From Betaproteobacteria bacterium UBA5216 (GTDB taxonomy: Bacteria > Pseudomonadota > Gammaproteobacteria > Burkholderiales > SG8-41): a stretch of 64,000 nucleotides of DNA. The DNA is taken from NCBI GenBank assembly GCA_002412495.1, contig DHVE01000129.1, positions 1 through 64,000 of the forward strand, read 5' to 3'. The notes below the pieces were generated by a model. That model did no database searches. It had not been told where the DNA came from and was given only the letters and a program-made list of their open reading frames with translations. The translations under genes and the position numbers were made by a program. Position 1 is the first letter of the stretch, and the number at the start of each line of letters is the position of its first letter. Positions 18,161 through 26,769 of the stretch are shown in pieces.

Positions 18161-19798
18161 ATGGCGACCATAACTGCAATCGCAGGATCGGCTCCACTCA
18201 TTACTGCCTTGCGTAATGCGGCGTGTTACGGGCATCCGGTGGAATCCATATCGGTGCTGGAGACCCACATCTCGTGGGTTGTATTGACCGGAAAACATGC
18301 TTACAAGATCAAGAAACCGGTCAATCTTGGATTTCTCGATTTCACCACCCTGGACGCGCGGCGCCACTACTGCGAAGAAGAACTCCGCCTGAATCGCCGA
18401 TTGGCGCCGTCGCTGTATGAAGCCGTGGTGCCGATTACCGGCACCATAGACACTCCGCGGGTCGCCGGAAACGGCCCTATACTCGACTACGCGGTGAAGA
18501 TGCGTCAGTTTCCGCAAACCGCACTGGCCAGTGGCCTGCTCGAAACGTCGGCCCTTACCGCTACTCACATTGATGCACTGGCGGCACGCATCGCCACGTT
18601 TCACGCAAACACCGGCACAAGCGCCTGCGGTTGCCCTTATGGATCGCCGGAAGCCGTGATTGCACCGGCGCGGGATAATGTCGTGGCATTGCGCAAACTG
18701 TTTCCGGAGGCCGCCGATCAGGCGCGTATCGATGCGTTGCGCGATTGGACCGATCAGGAATATCACAAACACTGGTCTCATTTTGTCGCGCGCCAGGCGC
18801 AAGGCTGCGTGCGCGAATGTCACGGGGACTTGCATCTGGGAAATATCGTCCTGCTCGACGGCCAGCTCACGCCGTTTGACGGCATCGAATTTGATCCTGC
18901 GTTGCGCTGGATCGATGTGATGAGCGAGGTGGCGTTCCTGGTCATGGATCTGCTCGATCACGAACGCATGGATTTTGCCAATCGCTTTCTCAACGCGTAT
19001 CTGGAATCCAGCGGCGATTACGACGGGCTGGCGGTATTGCGCTTTTACCTCGTGTATCGCGCCATGGTGCGCGCCAAGGTGCATGCGCTGCGCGCGGTGC
19101 AAGCGGGCGCCGCCGGCGCCGAACGCGAGCGGCTTCTCGGCGCAAGCCGCGGGTATATCGCCCTTGCGCGCCGCTGCACTCAGCCCGCCCATGGCAATCA
19201 TCCCCCGATCATTGTGATGCATGGTCTTTCCGGATCGGGCAAGACGGTACTCGCACAGGCGCTGGCGGAGTATACCGGCGGCATCCATCTGAGATCCGAT
19301 GTCGAACGCAAACGCCTGACCGGTCTTGCGCCACTGGCGCGCAGCGGCTCGGCGCTCGCATCGGGCATCTACGGCGCCGAACTCACACTGGCCACCTACC
19401 GGCGCCTGCTCGATCTTGCGCGCCTCGTCATCCATGCCGGTTATGCCGTGATCGTCGATGCCACTTGCCTGCACGCCTGGCAACGCGACCTGTTTCGCCG
19501 CGAAGCAGAGACGCGGCACGCTCCCTTCGTCATTGTCGATGTAACGGCGCCCGAAGCTACCCTGCGCGCGCGCATCGAGGCGCGACAATCCGCGGGCCGC
19601 GATGCATCCGAGGCGGATCAAGCCGTGCTTACACGCCAGCTGGCAAACCGCGAACCGCTGACCCGCGATGATCTGCAAGCGACGTTGCGCATCGACACCG
19701 CGCGCACCGATGCCGAAGCCACCTTGATCGATGCCGGGGCAGCGCTGTGCAAACGGTTGAATGCGACGGTGCAGACGGATGCGCCGCCGTTGACATAA
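18161..19798 (+). CDS. fused APH-like kinase and P-loop ATPase/kinase
   Basis: 545 residues with two parts. The N-terminal half (about 1-330) is an aminoglycoside-phosphotransferase-like fold with the catalytic CHGDLHLGNIVL and metal-binding FDGIEFDP. The C-terminal half has a Walker A, GLSGSGKT (about residue 354), and a zeta-toxin/Cmk-like layout, with VDATCLHAWQRDLF as the likely Walker B/lid region. This architecture matches the COG2187/COG0645-type AAA proteins seen in stress islands. Substrate unknown. It is transcribed from the FNR-boxed divergent promoter region. Confidence 0.8.
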   Translation: MATITAIAGSAPLITALRNAACYGHPVESISVLETHISWVVLTGKHAYKIKKPVNLGFLDFTTLDARRHYCEEELRLNRRLAPSLYEAVVPITGTIDTPRVAGNGPILDYAVKMRQFPQTALASGLLETSALTATHIDALAARIATFHANTGTSACGCPYGSPEAVIAPARDNVVALRKLFPEAADQARIDALRDWTDQEYHKHWSHFVARQAQGCVRECHGDLHLGNIVLLDGQLTPFDGIEFDPALRWIDVMSEVAFLVMDLLDHERMDFANRFLNAYLESSGDYDGLAVLRFYLVYRAMVRAKVHALRAVQAGAAGAERERLLGASRGYIALARRCTQPAHGNHPPIIVMHGLSGSGKTVLAQALAEYTGGIHLRSDVERKRLTGLAPLARSGSALASGIYGAELTLATYRRLLDLARLVIHAGYAVIVDATCLHAWQRDLFRREAETRHAPFVIVDVTAPEATLRARIEARQSAGRDASEADQAVLTRQLANREPLTRDDLQATLRIDTARTDAEATLIDAGAALCKRLNATVQTDAPPLT

Positions 19799-19803
19799 AT
19801 CAA
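19790..19803 (+). promoter_or_regulatory. FNR/ANR-type box, TTGACATAAATCAA
   Basis: It overlaps the last codons of the kinase/ATPase gene and lies 75 bases before the BCAM0308-type gene, so it gives that gene its own regulated promoter region. Confidence 0.65.
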
Positions 19804-19877
19804 TCCCCTCAATGAATGGCGGCGTTTTAATTAGAGCCGCAAACTATCTAGTGTCAACGTCCCAAGAGGCCTCTGCA

Positions 19878-20381
19878 ATGAAAACATTCCCTTCCCAGCC
19901 CTCTGCTCAACGCCGCGCCAAACGCGACGCCTTGCTCAGGGAAACCCGACACGACAGCTATAAACCTCGCCGCAAGCCCATGTCGCCGCGGGTTTGCCCG
20001 GATTGCAAAGCGCTCTTTAAGGATGGCCGCTGGGGCTGGGCGGTCGCGCCCGCGTCCGTGCTTAAGCAGAAGTGCCCCGCTTGCCAGCGCATACACGACG
20101 ATTTTCCGGCGGGTTACGTCACGCTCACGGGCGAATTTCTCGCCACGCACCGCGATGAAGTGCTGCACTTGGTACACAACCACGAAGTGCGAGAAAAAAG
20201 CGAGCATCCCCTGCAACGCATCATGAAAGTCGCGGACACGCCTGAAGGCCTGTTAATTACCACCACCGATGTCCATCTGGCGCGCGGCATTGGCGACGCA
20301 CTGCACCATGCCTACCGCGGCAAGCTGGACTACCATTACAACCCGGAGCAAACCTTGCTCCGGGTACGATGGGAACGTTAG
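19878..20381 (+). CDS. BCAM0308-type zinc-binding protein of unknown function
   Basis: 167 residues from the ATG at 19878. The longer frame upstream lacks similarity. CPDC (residues ~42-45) and CPAC (~71-74) form a likely zinc ribbon. The C-terminal part (VADTPEGLLITTTDVHLARGI) resembles an NMD3-like fold. Proteins of this type occur in betaproteobacterial stress clusters and have no established biochemical role. It is preceded by an FNR-type box. An RNA- or ribosome-linked role is only a suggestion from the fold. Confidence 0.7.
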   Translation: MKTFPSQPSAQRRAKRDALLRETRHDSYKPRRKPMSPRVCPDCKALFKDGRWGWAVAPASVLKQKCPACQRIHDDFPAGYVTLTGEFLATHRDEVLHLVHNHEVREKSEHPLQRIMKVADTPEGLLITTTDVHLARGIGDALHHAYRGKLDYHYNPEQTLLRVRWER

Positions 20382-20467
20382 AAATTCGGGCGGCGCATTG
20401 CGCGCCCCCCTCACGTACCTGTCGTTTTTGAATCAAAAGCGTTGTCCACCTCGGCTCAGCGTGCAGA

Positions 20468-21175
20468 TCAGCTGCATCCAGCCCCGGCATCCCGCCCCAA
20501 ATGACGCAGAAACCACTCGCGCGTCATCAATGCAACACGCGCCATGGCGCCTGGCTCTTCAAACAGGTGCGTTGCGCCCGGGATGATTTCGAGTTGCCAT
20601 TTGCAAGCCAGACGCGCGGCGGCTTCCTCGTTCAACTCGATCACCGTCTCATCAAGGCCACCGACAATCAGCAGTACCGGCGAGCGTACCGCCGCCAGCG
20701 TATCGCTGGCCAGATCCGGCCGTCCGCCGCGCGACACCACCGCCCCCACCATAGCCGGCCGCGTGGCCGCCGCGGTGAGCGCCGCCGCCGCGCCCGTACT
20801 TGCACCAAACAATCCCAGCGGCAGCTTCGCTGTAGCCTTACTGGATTTCAGCCAATCAATAGCCCCAACCAACCGCGCACTCAGCAACGGTATGTCGAAC
20901 CGCAGACGCGCGTTCCTGGCGTCGATACGACTTTCCTTTTCAGTGAGCAAATCGAATAGCAGCGTGCCCAGCCGGGCTTCATTTAGCAACGCCGATACCG
21001 CGCGATTGCGTGGACTGAGGCGGCTGCTACCGCTGCCATGCGCGAACAGAACCAAGCCCACCGCTTTATCGGGAACCGTGAGCGAACCCGGCAATGCCGC
21101 ATCGGCGGTCAACACCGTGGTTTCCACGGTTTTCGAGACCACTTTCGATGCGGCCGCCGGCGCCCGCGCGATCAT
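20468..21175 (-). CDS. alpha/beta hydrolase, dienelactone-hydrolase-like
   Basis: 235 residues. The start at 21175 is chosen because its ATG overlaps the TGA of the upstream phosphoribosyltransferase (ATGA). FAHGSGSSRLSPRNR near the N-terminus, nucleophile Ser in GLFGASTGAAAAL, Asp in GGLDETV and His in PGATHLFEE make a complete triad. The pair phosphoribosyltransferase plus this hydrolase recurs in proteobacterial stress islands. Natural substrate unknown. Confidence 0.85.
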   Translation of the reverse strand: MIARAPAAASKVVSKTVETTVLTADAALPGSLTVPDKAVGLVLFAHGSGSSRLSPRNRAVSALLNEARLGTLLFDLLTEKESRIDARNARLRFDIPLLSARLVGAIDWLKSSKATAKLPLGLFGASTGAAAALTAAATRPAMVGAVVSRGGRPDLASDTLAAVRSPVLLIVGGLDETVIELNEEAAARLACKWQLEIIPGATHLFEEPGAMARVALMTREWFLRHLGRDAGAGCS

Positions 21176-21846
21176 GCTTTTTCCTCTTGCCATGCGCGCG
21201 CCAGCAAGTCCTTCACTTCCGCGTCGCTGGTCTGCGGAAATTCGAGGTACCAGCGTCCCACCGCCACAAACGGTTCCGGCGTGGCAAGACACACCACTTC
21301 ATCGGCCTCCCGCTTGAGCGCGGCCACGGTGTCTTCCGGTGCCATCGGCACCGCCACTACCACCATCGCGGGCGCCTGTGTGCGCACCGCCTTGATGGCG
21401 CTGCGCATGGTCGCGCCGGTCGCCAGTCCGTCATCGATCAGAATCACACGCTTGCCATGCAAGTCGGGCGGAAGGCGCTTGCCGCGATAGACCCGCTGCC
21501 GGCGCTCCAATTCCTTGCGTTCGCGCCGTTCCGCCACGGCAATCGCATCTTCGGAAATGCGCAGCATACTCACCAATTCCGGATTCATCACGCGCACACC
21601 ATTTTGCGCGATGGCGCCCATCGCCAGTTCCGGCTGGCCTGGTGTGCCCAACTTACGCACCAGCATCAAATCCAGCGGCACGTTCAACGCGTTGGCCACT
21701 TCAAATGCAACCGGCACGCCGCCGCGCGGCAGCGCGAGAACCAACACATCGCCGCGCCCCGCGTGATGCATCAGCGCTTGCGCCAGTGCCCGGCCGGCTT
21801 CACTGCGATTCAAAAACGGCAGCATGGGCTTGCGGAGTACTGGCAT
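21172..21846 (-). CDS. phosphoribosyltransferase family protein
   Basis: 224 residues. The PRPP-binding loop is VILIDDGLATGATM (about residues 135-148), the type I PRTase signature. An N-terminal LALPRGGVPVAFEVA and the RKLGTPGQPELAMGAI segment are typical of the group found beside dienelactone-hydrolase-like genes. The reaction should transfer a base or similar group to or from PRPP, but the acceptor is unknown. It is translationally coupled to the downstream hydrolase. Confidence 0.85.
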   Translation of the reverse strand: MPVLRKPMLPFLNRSEAGRALAQALMHHAGRGDVLVLALPRGGVPVAFEVANALNVPLDLMLVRKLGTPGQPELAMGAIAQNGVRVMNPELVSMLRISEDAIAVAERRERKELERRQRVYRGKRLPPDLHGKRVILIDDGLATGATMRSAIKAVRTQAPAMVVVAVPMAPEDTVAALKREADEVVCLATPEPFVAVGRWYLEFPQTSDAEVKDLLARAWQEEKA

Positions 21847-21914
21847 GGGAAGGTATGGAGATCCGGATGGATGGCGTGGCCGCGCCCCCGATGGCGCGAT
21901 CCGTTATTATCAAT

Positions 21915-22202
21915 TCACGGAAACTGATAACGCGTGCGGTTAAGAAACTCCACTACATCGTCCACTTCCTGCGTGCCCCACGCGAGCTTCTGTTGCGCCT
22001 GCCATTTTTCAACCGTTTCACGCACCTCCGCGCGCGAAATCGCCAGTCGATTCACGCGCCCATGTACGTTTGCGGTGTGACACACCACGCAGTGGTTTTC
22101 ATACAACGCACGGCCGCGATCCACGCTTGGCACCTGAGCGCAGGCGCCAGACGACAGAAACACGACCGGCAGCAGCAGGCACAACGCCGCCAGCGGCTTC
22201 AT
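21915..22202 (-). CDS. small periplasmic c-type cytochrome
   Basis: 95 residues. The signal peptide is at about 1-22 (...SSGACA) and the heme-binding CVVCH is at about 38-42. No methionine follows the heme motif, so the sixth iron ligand must be another residue (for example H47 in VHGRV) or be absent. Its ATG overlaps the stop of the upstream small gene (ATGA), placing it third in an hsp20-hypothetical-cytochrome operon. A role in electron transfer or in sensing redox or gas ligands is inferred. Confidence 0.8.
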   Translation of the reverse strand: MKPLAALCLLLPVVFLSSGACAQVPSVDRGRALYENHCVVCHTANVHGRVNRLAISRAEVRETVEKWQAQQKLAWGTQEVDDVVEFLNRTRYQFP

Positions 22203-22486
22203 GGCGTGCGCCCGGTGATCACGAGTATCTCTTTCTCCGCGCGCTCAATGTCGTCCTTGCGCAGTTCGCCAGGAGACGCATCGCGAAACGTACAGGCATT
22301 AAAGTAAGCAAGGTCTCCCGCCAGTTTTTCGCATTCCTCGCGCGTTACTTCAACCGCCGTGGCGGTTGAAGTAACAGACGCAACGGGCGCGCCTTGATTG
22401 GCCGCATTCCCCGCTTTCCGCGGGTCGCGCACCACTTTTCCAACGGGACGCGAAGGAGTATTACGCCTCAAGTGGCGGTTGCCCAT
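22199..22486 (-). CDS. small protein of unknown function between hsp20 and cytochrome genes
   Basis: 95 residues from the ATG at 22486. A TTG at 22504 would overlap the hsp20 stop. The N-terminus is basic (MGNRHLRRNTPSRP). The C-terminal half, CEKLAGDLAYFNACTFRD then DDIERAEKEILVITGR, is helical with two cysteines. No signal peptide. It is coupled by overlap to the cytochrome gene. Family not recognised. Confidence 0.6.
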   Translation of the reverse strand: MGNRHLRRNTPSRPVGKVVRDPRKAGNAANQGAPVASVTSTATAVEVTREECEKLAGDLAYFNACTFRDASPGELRKDDIERAEKEILVITGRTP

Positions 22487-22500
22487 GGCACGCGCCGCCG

Positions 22501-22929
22501 TCAACTGACCGCGATGCGACGCGTGGCGGCGTGCGCTTTTTTCGGCAACTTGAGCTTGAGCACGCCATCCGCGTACTTGGCCTCGACCTTACTTTCATCG
22601 ACATCCGTGTCCACGGTAAACGCGCGTTCGAGCCTGCCGTAATAACGCTCGCTGCGCAGCACCTGATCACCTTTTTTCTCTTCGGTTTCCTTCTTGGTCT
22701 CGGCACTGATGCGCACCAGATTTCCCTCGACGGCGACATGGATATCTTCCTTCTTGACGCCGGGCATTTCCGCCGAAACCTGGTAGGCATCGCCATTTTC
22801 GGTGATATCCAGCTTGATCTGAAGCTCGGGTAGCGTATCCAAATCGAAGCGCACCGGGCGCAGGAACATGCCTTTGAAAAAATCGTCGAAATTGCGGGTG
22901 AATGGATCGTATCGGGTCAGAGAGCTCAT
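22501..22929 (-). CDS. Hsp20 / alpha-crystallin small heat-shock protein
   Basis: 142 residues. The N-terminal arm has SLTRYDPFTRNFDDFFKG. The alpha-crystallin domain is at about 40-135 (AEMPGVKKEDIHVAVEGN, then YGRLERAFTVD and DGVLKLKLPKK). The family holds unfolding proteins in the cytoplasm. It is the first gene of an operon with a small unknown protein and a cytochrome. A TTGAC-N4-GTCAA box lies 84 bases upstream. Confidence 0.93.
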   Translation of the reverse strand: MSSLTRYDPFTRNFDDFFKGMFLRPVRFDLDTLPELQIKLDITENGDAYQVSAEMPGVKKEDIHVAVEGNLVRISAETKKETEEKKGDQVLRSERYYGRLERAFTVDTDVDESKVEAKYADGVLKLKLPKKAHAATRRIAVS

Positions 22930-23012
22930 GAGTATCTCCTTAGTTGGTTAATGTGAGCGGCCCTTTGAACCAAGGGCGCATCATCATGCTAACCACTGCG
23001 CCACCGCGTGCG

Positions 23013-23026
23013 TTGACTTAGGTCAA
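23013..23026 (+). promoter_or_regulatory. FNR/ANR-like box, TTGACTTAGGTCAA
   Basis: A symmetric variant (TTGAC/GTCAA) upstream of the hsp20 operon, whose start is at 22929 on the minus strand. Confidence 0.6.
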
Positions 23027-23059
23027 CCGCACACGATGATTCGACAAATCGCCAATCAG

Positions 23060-23467
23060 TTATTCGTTTCCATCTTCTACATTACCGACATCTTGCGGGG
23101 GAAGCGCACGGCGCCGGCGCGCGCCTTCCTGCCGGGTACGCGTTTCGCCGCGCCGGATACGCGCGTACCCTTCCAATTGTCGTTTCGCCGCATCGAAAGC
23201 ATGGCGCAGTGCCAGATACACGTCTTCGTCGTGATCGTGGTTAATCACGATTTCCCGGCCCGGCACCGTAATATCCAAGCGCACCACGAACTGCCGGCCC
23301 TGATGATGGTGCTTGTGCGGCGATTCCGTCACGATGCGGCACGACGTAATAGGCGAGAAGTATTGCTCAAGCTTGGCGGCCTTGGCGCGTATATGTTCGT
23401 CAAGCGCGGTCGAGTGCGGCATGTCGCGCACCGTAATCTGGATAGGCGTTTGCATAGGGGCTTCCAT
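23060..23467 (-). CDS. ribosome hibernation promoting factor (HPF/RaiA family)
   Basis: 135 residues from the ATG at 23467; a second ATG at 23455 is also possible. The HPF fold begins with IQITVRDMPHSTALDEHI and continues with ITVPGREIVINHDHDEDVYLA and AFDAAKRQLEGYARIRRG. These proteins occupy the 30S decoding and tRNA sites and silence ribosomes in stationary or starved cells. The short length fits short-form HPF. An FNR-type box lies 65 bases upstream. It is divergent from the MFS gene. Confidence 0.88.
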   Translation of the reverse strand: MEAPMQTPIQITVRDMPHSTALDEHIRAKAAKLEQYFSPITSCRIVTESPHKHHHQGRQFVVRLDITVPGREIVINHDHDEDVYLALRHAFDAAKRQLEGYARIRRGETRTRQEGARRRRALPPQDVGNVEDGNE

Positions 23468-23531
23468 CGGTCTGGTTGAGAATAATGCGATTACTACCTT
23501 AACAATGCTATGCGCCGCCTTCGCATTGACA

Positions 23532-23545
23532 TTGATCCATATCAA
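23532..23545 (+). promoter_or_regulatory. FNR/ANR box, TTGATCCATATCAA
   Basis: Perfect TTGAT-N4-ATCAA palindrome 65 bases upstream of the HPF start (minus strand). Confidence 0.75.
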
Positions 23546-23590
23546 TCAAAAATAAATGGCCGCTCCGTGTACGTTCCGACACCGCACGCA

Positions 23591-23604
23591 TTGACGTGAA
23601 TCAA
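23591..23604 (+). promoter_or_regulatory. FNR/ANR-type box, TTGACGTGAATCAA
   Basis: It lies 35 bases before the MFS start on the plus strand. Together with the box at 23532 it gives each arm of this divergent pair its own site. Confidence 0.65.
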
Positions 23605-23638
23605 CCGCGCCGGCACGCCCTTTCGACAGACTGCGTGG

Positions 23639-24859
23639 ATGAACACGCACGCAACCGCGCGCCAACTTCCCCGTGGCGTTGTAATGCTTGGGGTGGTGAG
23701 CCTGGCGATGGACATCTCGTCCGAGATGATTCATTCACTAATGCCGCTGTTTCTGGTCTCGGTGCTCGGCGCCAGCGCGCTGTCGGTTGGCGTGATTGAA
23801 GGCGTCGCCGAGGCAACCGCCGCCTTCGCCAAGGTTTTTTCCGGCGCGATCAGCGACTGGATAGGCCGCCGCAAACCGCTCTTGCTGCTGGGGTATGGGT
23901 TGGCGGCATTGACCAAGCCGCTGTTTCCACTCGCCACCAGCATCGGCGAAGTGCTCGTTGCGCGATTTATCGACCGCATCGGCAAGGGCATACGCGGCGC
24001 GCCGCGCGATGCCCTGATCGCAGACCTCACGCCCCCGCCCATGCGCGGTGCCGCCTATGGCTTGCGGCAGTCCATGGACACCGCCGGTGCCGTGATCGGC
24101 CCCTTGCTCGCGTTATTGCTGATGGCGGCGACGGGGAATCACTTTCGCCTGGTGTTCTGGCTCGCGCTGATCCCCGCCGTGCTGTGTGTCGCGCTGATTC
24201 TTTTCGGCGTGCGGGAAAACGAACCCGTCGCCGTAACGCCGACCGGTGTATCGCCCCACTCTCAAGAGACAAAGACTAAGCGATTTCCGATTCAGCGCGG
24301 CGAGATCGCACGGCTGCCGCGGCTGTTCTGGCACGTAACCGCGCTGGGTACAATGATCACACTGGCGCGATTCTCCGAGGCGTTCCTGTTGCTGCGAGCG
24401 CAGGACACCGGCCTTGCCGTGACCTGGGTTCCGGCGATTCTAATCATATTGAATACGGTGTATGCCGCAAGCGCCTATCCGCTCGGCACAGTTTCCGACA
24501 AGCTCAATCGAAAGACCCTGCTCGCAGGCGGCATCGGACTGTTGATTACCGCCGATCTGGCGCTGGCATGGGCGCCTGACGCTTGGATGGTCGGTGTAGC
24601 TGCCGCGCTATGGGGGCTGCACATGGGTGCGACGCAGGGCATCCTGACCGCGCTCATCGCCGACGCGGCTCCGCCCGACTTGCGCGGTACCGCCTTCGGC
24701 CTGTTCAACCTCATCACCGGCGTGGCGCTGCTCCTCTCCAGTGTGATCGCGGGGAGCTTATGGACGGCGTTCGGTCCCGCGATAACGTTCTATGCTGGCG
24801 CGGTGTTTTCGGCGCTCGCGCTCGCGAGCCTGTGGAAAACGGGGAGTGCGAACCATTGA
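23639..24859 (+). CDS. MFS transporter
   Basis: 406 residues with about 12 membrane segments. MFS signatures include the DWIGRRKPLLLLGYGL loop and DRIGKGIRGAPRDALIAD after helix 4, the latter typical of an uncharacterised MFS subgroup often found in stress or metal clusters. It should sit in the inner membrane. Substrate unknown. It is divergent from hpf with its own FNR-type box. A palindrome TGATATT-aaa-AATATCA starts two bases after its stop. Confidence 0.88.
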   Translation: MNTHATARQLPRGVVMLGVVSLAMDISSEMIHSLMPLFLVSVLGASALSVGVIEGVAEATAAFAKVFSGAISDWIGRRKPLLLLGYGLAALTKPLFPLATSIGEVLVARFIDRIGKGIRGAPRDALIADLTPPPMRGAAYGLRQSMDTAGAVIGPLLALLLMAATGNHFRLVFWLALIPAVLCVALILFGVRENEPVAVTPTGVSPHSQETKTKRFPIQRGEIARLPRLFWHVTALGTMITLARFSEAFLLLRAQDTGLAVTWVPAILIILNTVYAASAYPLGTVSDKLNRKTLLAGGIGLLITADLALAWAPDAWMVGVAAALWGLHMGATQGILTALIADAAPPDLRGTAFGLFNLITGVALLLSSVIAGSLWTAFGPAITFYAGAVFSALALASLWKTGSANH

Positions 24860-24861
24860 AG

Positions 24862-24878
24862 TGATATTAAAAATATCA
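24862..24878 (+). repeat. AT-rich perfect inverted repeat after the MFS gene
   Basis: TGATATT-AAA-AATATCA, directly followed by copy 3 of the 19-base motif. It may act as a weak transcript-end hairpin or an operator for groEL. Confidence 0.4.
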
Positions 24879-24897
24879 TTTAAAAACAATATTTTAC
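24879..24897 (+). repeat. copy 3 of the 19-base AT-rich motif
   Basis: TTTAAAAACAATATTTTAC, between the MFS gene and groEL, 50 bases before the FNR-type box. Confidence 0.35.
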
Positions 24898-24946
24898 GTA
24901 ATTTCATCCTTTTCGTTGTTCAGCCTCCGCCTCAAATCTTGGCGCG

Positions 24947-24960
24947 TTGATGTACGTCAA
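24947..24960 (+). promoter_or_regulatory. FNR/ANR-like box, TTGATGTACGTCAA
   Basis: It lies 100 bases upstream of groEL; one arm is the GTCAA variant. No CIRCE-like inverted repeat (TTAGCACTC type) is visible in this leader. Confidence 0.6.
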
Positions 24961-25059
24961 ATCGACGCGCCGTGGTGTCGCCTACGATATCCCCAAAATA
25001 ACCTGCGATGTCCAACCCGATAGCGCAATACGCTCGGCAAACTCAAGAGGGATTTCATC

Positions 25060-26676
25060 ATGGCAGCCAAACTCATCAAGTTTCGCGACGAAGCGCGCGA
25101 AAGCATTGTCGAAGGTCTGAATACGCTCGCGGAGGCAGTGAAGGTCACCCTCGGGCCCAAAGGGCGCACGGTGGTGCTGGATCGCGGATTCGGCGCGCCA
25201 ACGCTCATCAACTCCGGCGTGATTGTCGCGAAGGAAGTCGAGCTCGAAGACCGCTTCGCGAACCTCGGCGCGCAGATGGCCAAGGAAGTTGCATCGAAGA
25301 CATCGGAGATGGCCGGCGATGGCACCACCACCGCCACCGTGCTCGCGCAGTCCATTGTGCATGAAGGCATGAAGTACGTGGCCGCTGGCCTCGACCCGAT
25401 GGATCTGAAGCGCGGCATTGATATGGCCGTCGAAACCGTGGTGGCGGCACTGAAGAAAAATTCGCGTCCCTGCGCCACCAATCAGGAAATCGCGCAGGTC
25501 GGCACCATCTCCGCGAATGGCGATAAGGCGATCGGTGAAATCATAGCCAAGGCCATGGCCACCGTGGGCGAAAGCGGCGTCATCAAGACCGAAGACGGCC
25601 GCGGCATGGTCAACGAACTCGAAGCCGTCGAAGGCCTGCAATTTGATCGCGGCTTTCTTTCACCTTACTTTATCAATGATCAGGAAAAACAACGCGTGGT
25701 CCTGGATGAAGCGTGTGTGTTGATACACGAAAAGCCCATCGGCGCGATTCATGAACTGCTACCCCTGCTGGAACAGATCATCAAGGTCAACAAGCCGCTG
25801 CTGATCATCGCCGAAGACATTACCGGCGACGCGTTCGCCACGCTGGTCATCAATTCCATGCGCGGGCTGCTCAAGACCTGCGCGGTAAAGGCGCCGGGCT
25901 TCGGCGACCGGCGCAAGGCGATGTTGGAAGACATCGCCATCGTCACGGGCGCCACCGTGATTTCCGAGGAAACCGGGCTCAAGCTGGATAAGGCAATGCT
26001 GGACATACTCGGCCATGCGCGACGCATCGAGATCGATAAGGACAACACCACCCTGATTGGCAGCGAGGGCCAGCAACCCAAAATTCAGGCGCGCATCGCG
26101 CAGATCAAGGCAGAACTTGAAAAAACCACCAGTGACTACGACCGCGAAAAACTCGAAGAACGTATCGCCAAGCTATCCGGCGGCGTGGCGCTGATCAAAG
26201 TGGGCGCCTCCACCGAGCTTGAAATGAAGGAGAAAAAATCACGTGTCGAAGACGCGCTGCACGCCACGCGCGCGGCCGTGGCCGAGGGCATCGGGCCAGG
26301 CGGCGGTGTCGCTTTTCTGCGCGCGGGGCTGGCGCTCAACACCCTGCACGGCAGCAATATGGCGCAAGATGCCGGCATCAAGATCGTGCGCCGCGCGCTT
26401 GAGGAACCGCTGCGCCAGATCGTGAAAAACGCGGGCGGCGAACCGTCCGTGGTCATCGAAAAAGTAATTCATGCCGAAGGGAACTACGGCTACAACGCCG
26501 CCACTGGCGAATACGGCGACATGCCTGCAATGGGGGTGATCGACCCCACGAAGGTCACGCGATTGGGCTTGCAAAATGCCGCGTCCATTGCGAGTCTGAT
26601 CCTCACGACGGACTGCGTGATCGCCGAGAAGCCCAAGGACGCCCCCGCGATGCCGCCGGGCGGCGGAGAATATTAG
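25060..26676 (+). CDS. groEL: chaperonin GroEL, second-copy type without groES
   Basis: 538 residues, full length. It has the ATP-binding VTLGPKGRTVVLDRGFGAP and AGDGTTTATVLAQ, plus the GGVALIKVGASTELEMKEKK and VAEGIGPGGGVAF segments. GroEL folds proteins in a double ring with GroES. No groES lies upstream or downstream. The C-terminus is PPGGGEY instead of the usual GGM repeat, which marks it as a divergent paralogue probably relying on GroES encoded elsewhere. An FNR-like box rather than CIRCE precedes it, so anoxia-linked control is inferred. Confidence 0.96.
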   Translation: MAAKLIKFRDEARESIVEGLNTLAEAVKVTLGPKGRTVVLDRGFGAPTLINSGVIVAKEVELEDRFANLGAQMAKEVASKTSEMAGDGTTTATVLAQSIVHEGMKYVAAGLDPMDLKRGIDMAVETVVAALKKNSRPCATNQEIAQVGTISANGDKAIGEIIAKAMATVGESGVIKTEDGRGMVNELEAVEGLQFDRGFLSPYFINDQEKQRVVLDEACVLIHEKPIGAIHELLPLLEQIIKVNKPLLIIAEDITGDAFATLVINSMRGLLKTCAVKAPGFGDRRKAMLEDIAIVTGATVISEETGLKLDKAMLDILGHARRIEIDKDNTTLIGSEGQQPKIQARIAQIKAELEKTTSDYDREKLEERIAKLSGGVALIKVGASTELEMKEKKSRVEDALHATRAAVAEGIGPGGGVAFLRAGLALNTLHGSNMAQDAGIKIVRRALEEPLRQIVKNAGGEPSVVIEKVIHAEGNYGYNAATGEYGDMPAMGVIDPTKVTRLGLQNAASIASLILTTDCVIAEKPKDAPAMPPGGGEY

Positions 26677-26769
26677 GGTTGAAGGTGAAAGGATGAAATT
26701 CATCCGCGGTAAACCGCCGGTCAGGTTGCTTTCATCCCCCACTCTTCCGCCTTGATTCGTTAAAAACCA

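Noticed and set aside
18116..19678. 520-codon minus-strand frame opposite the kinase/ATPase gene
   Set aside because: Long only because of GC-rich codon structure. The plus-strand protein has clear Walker A and APH motifs.
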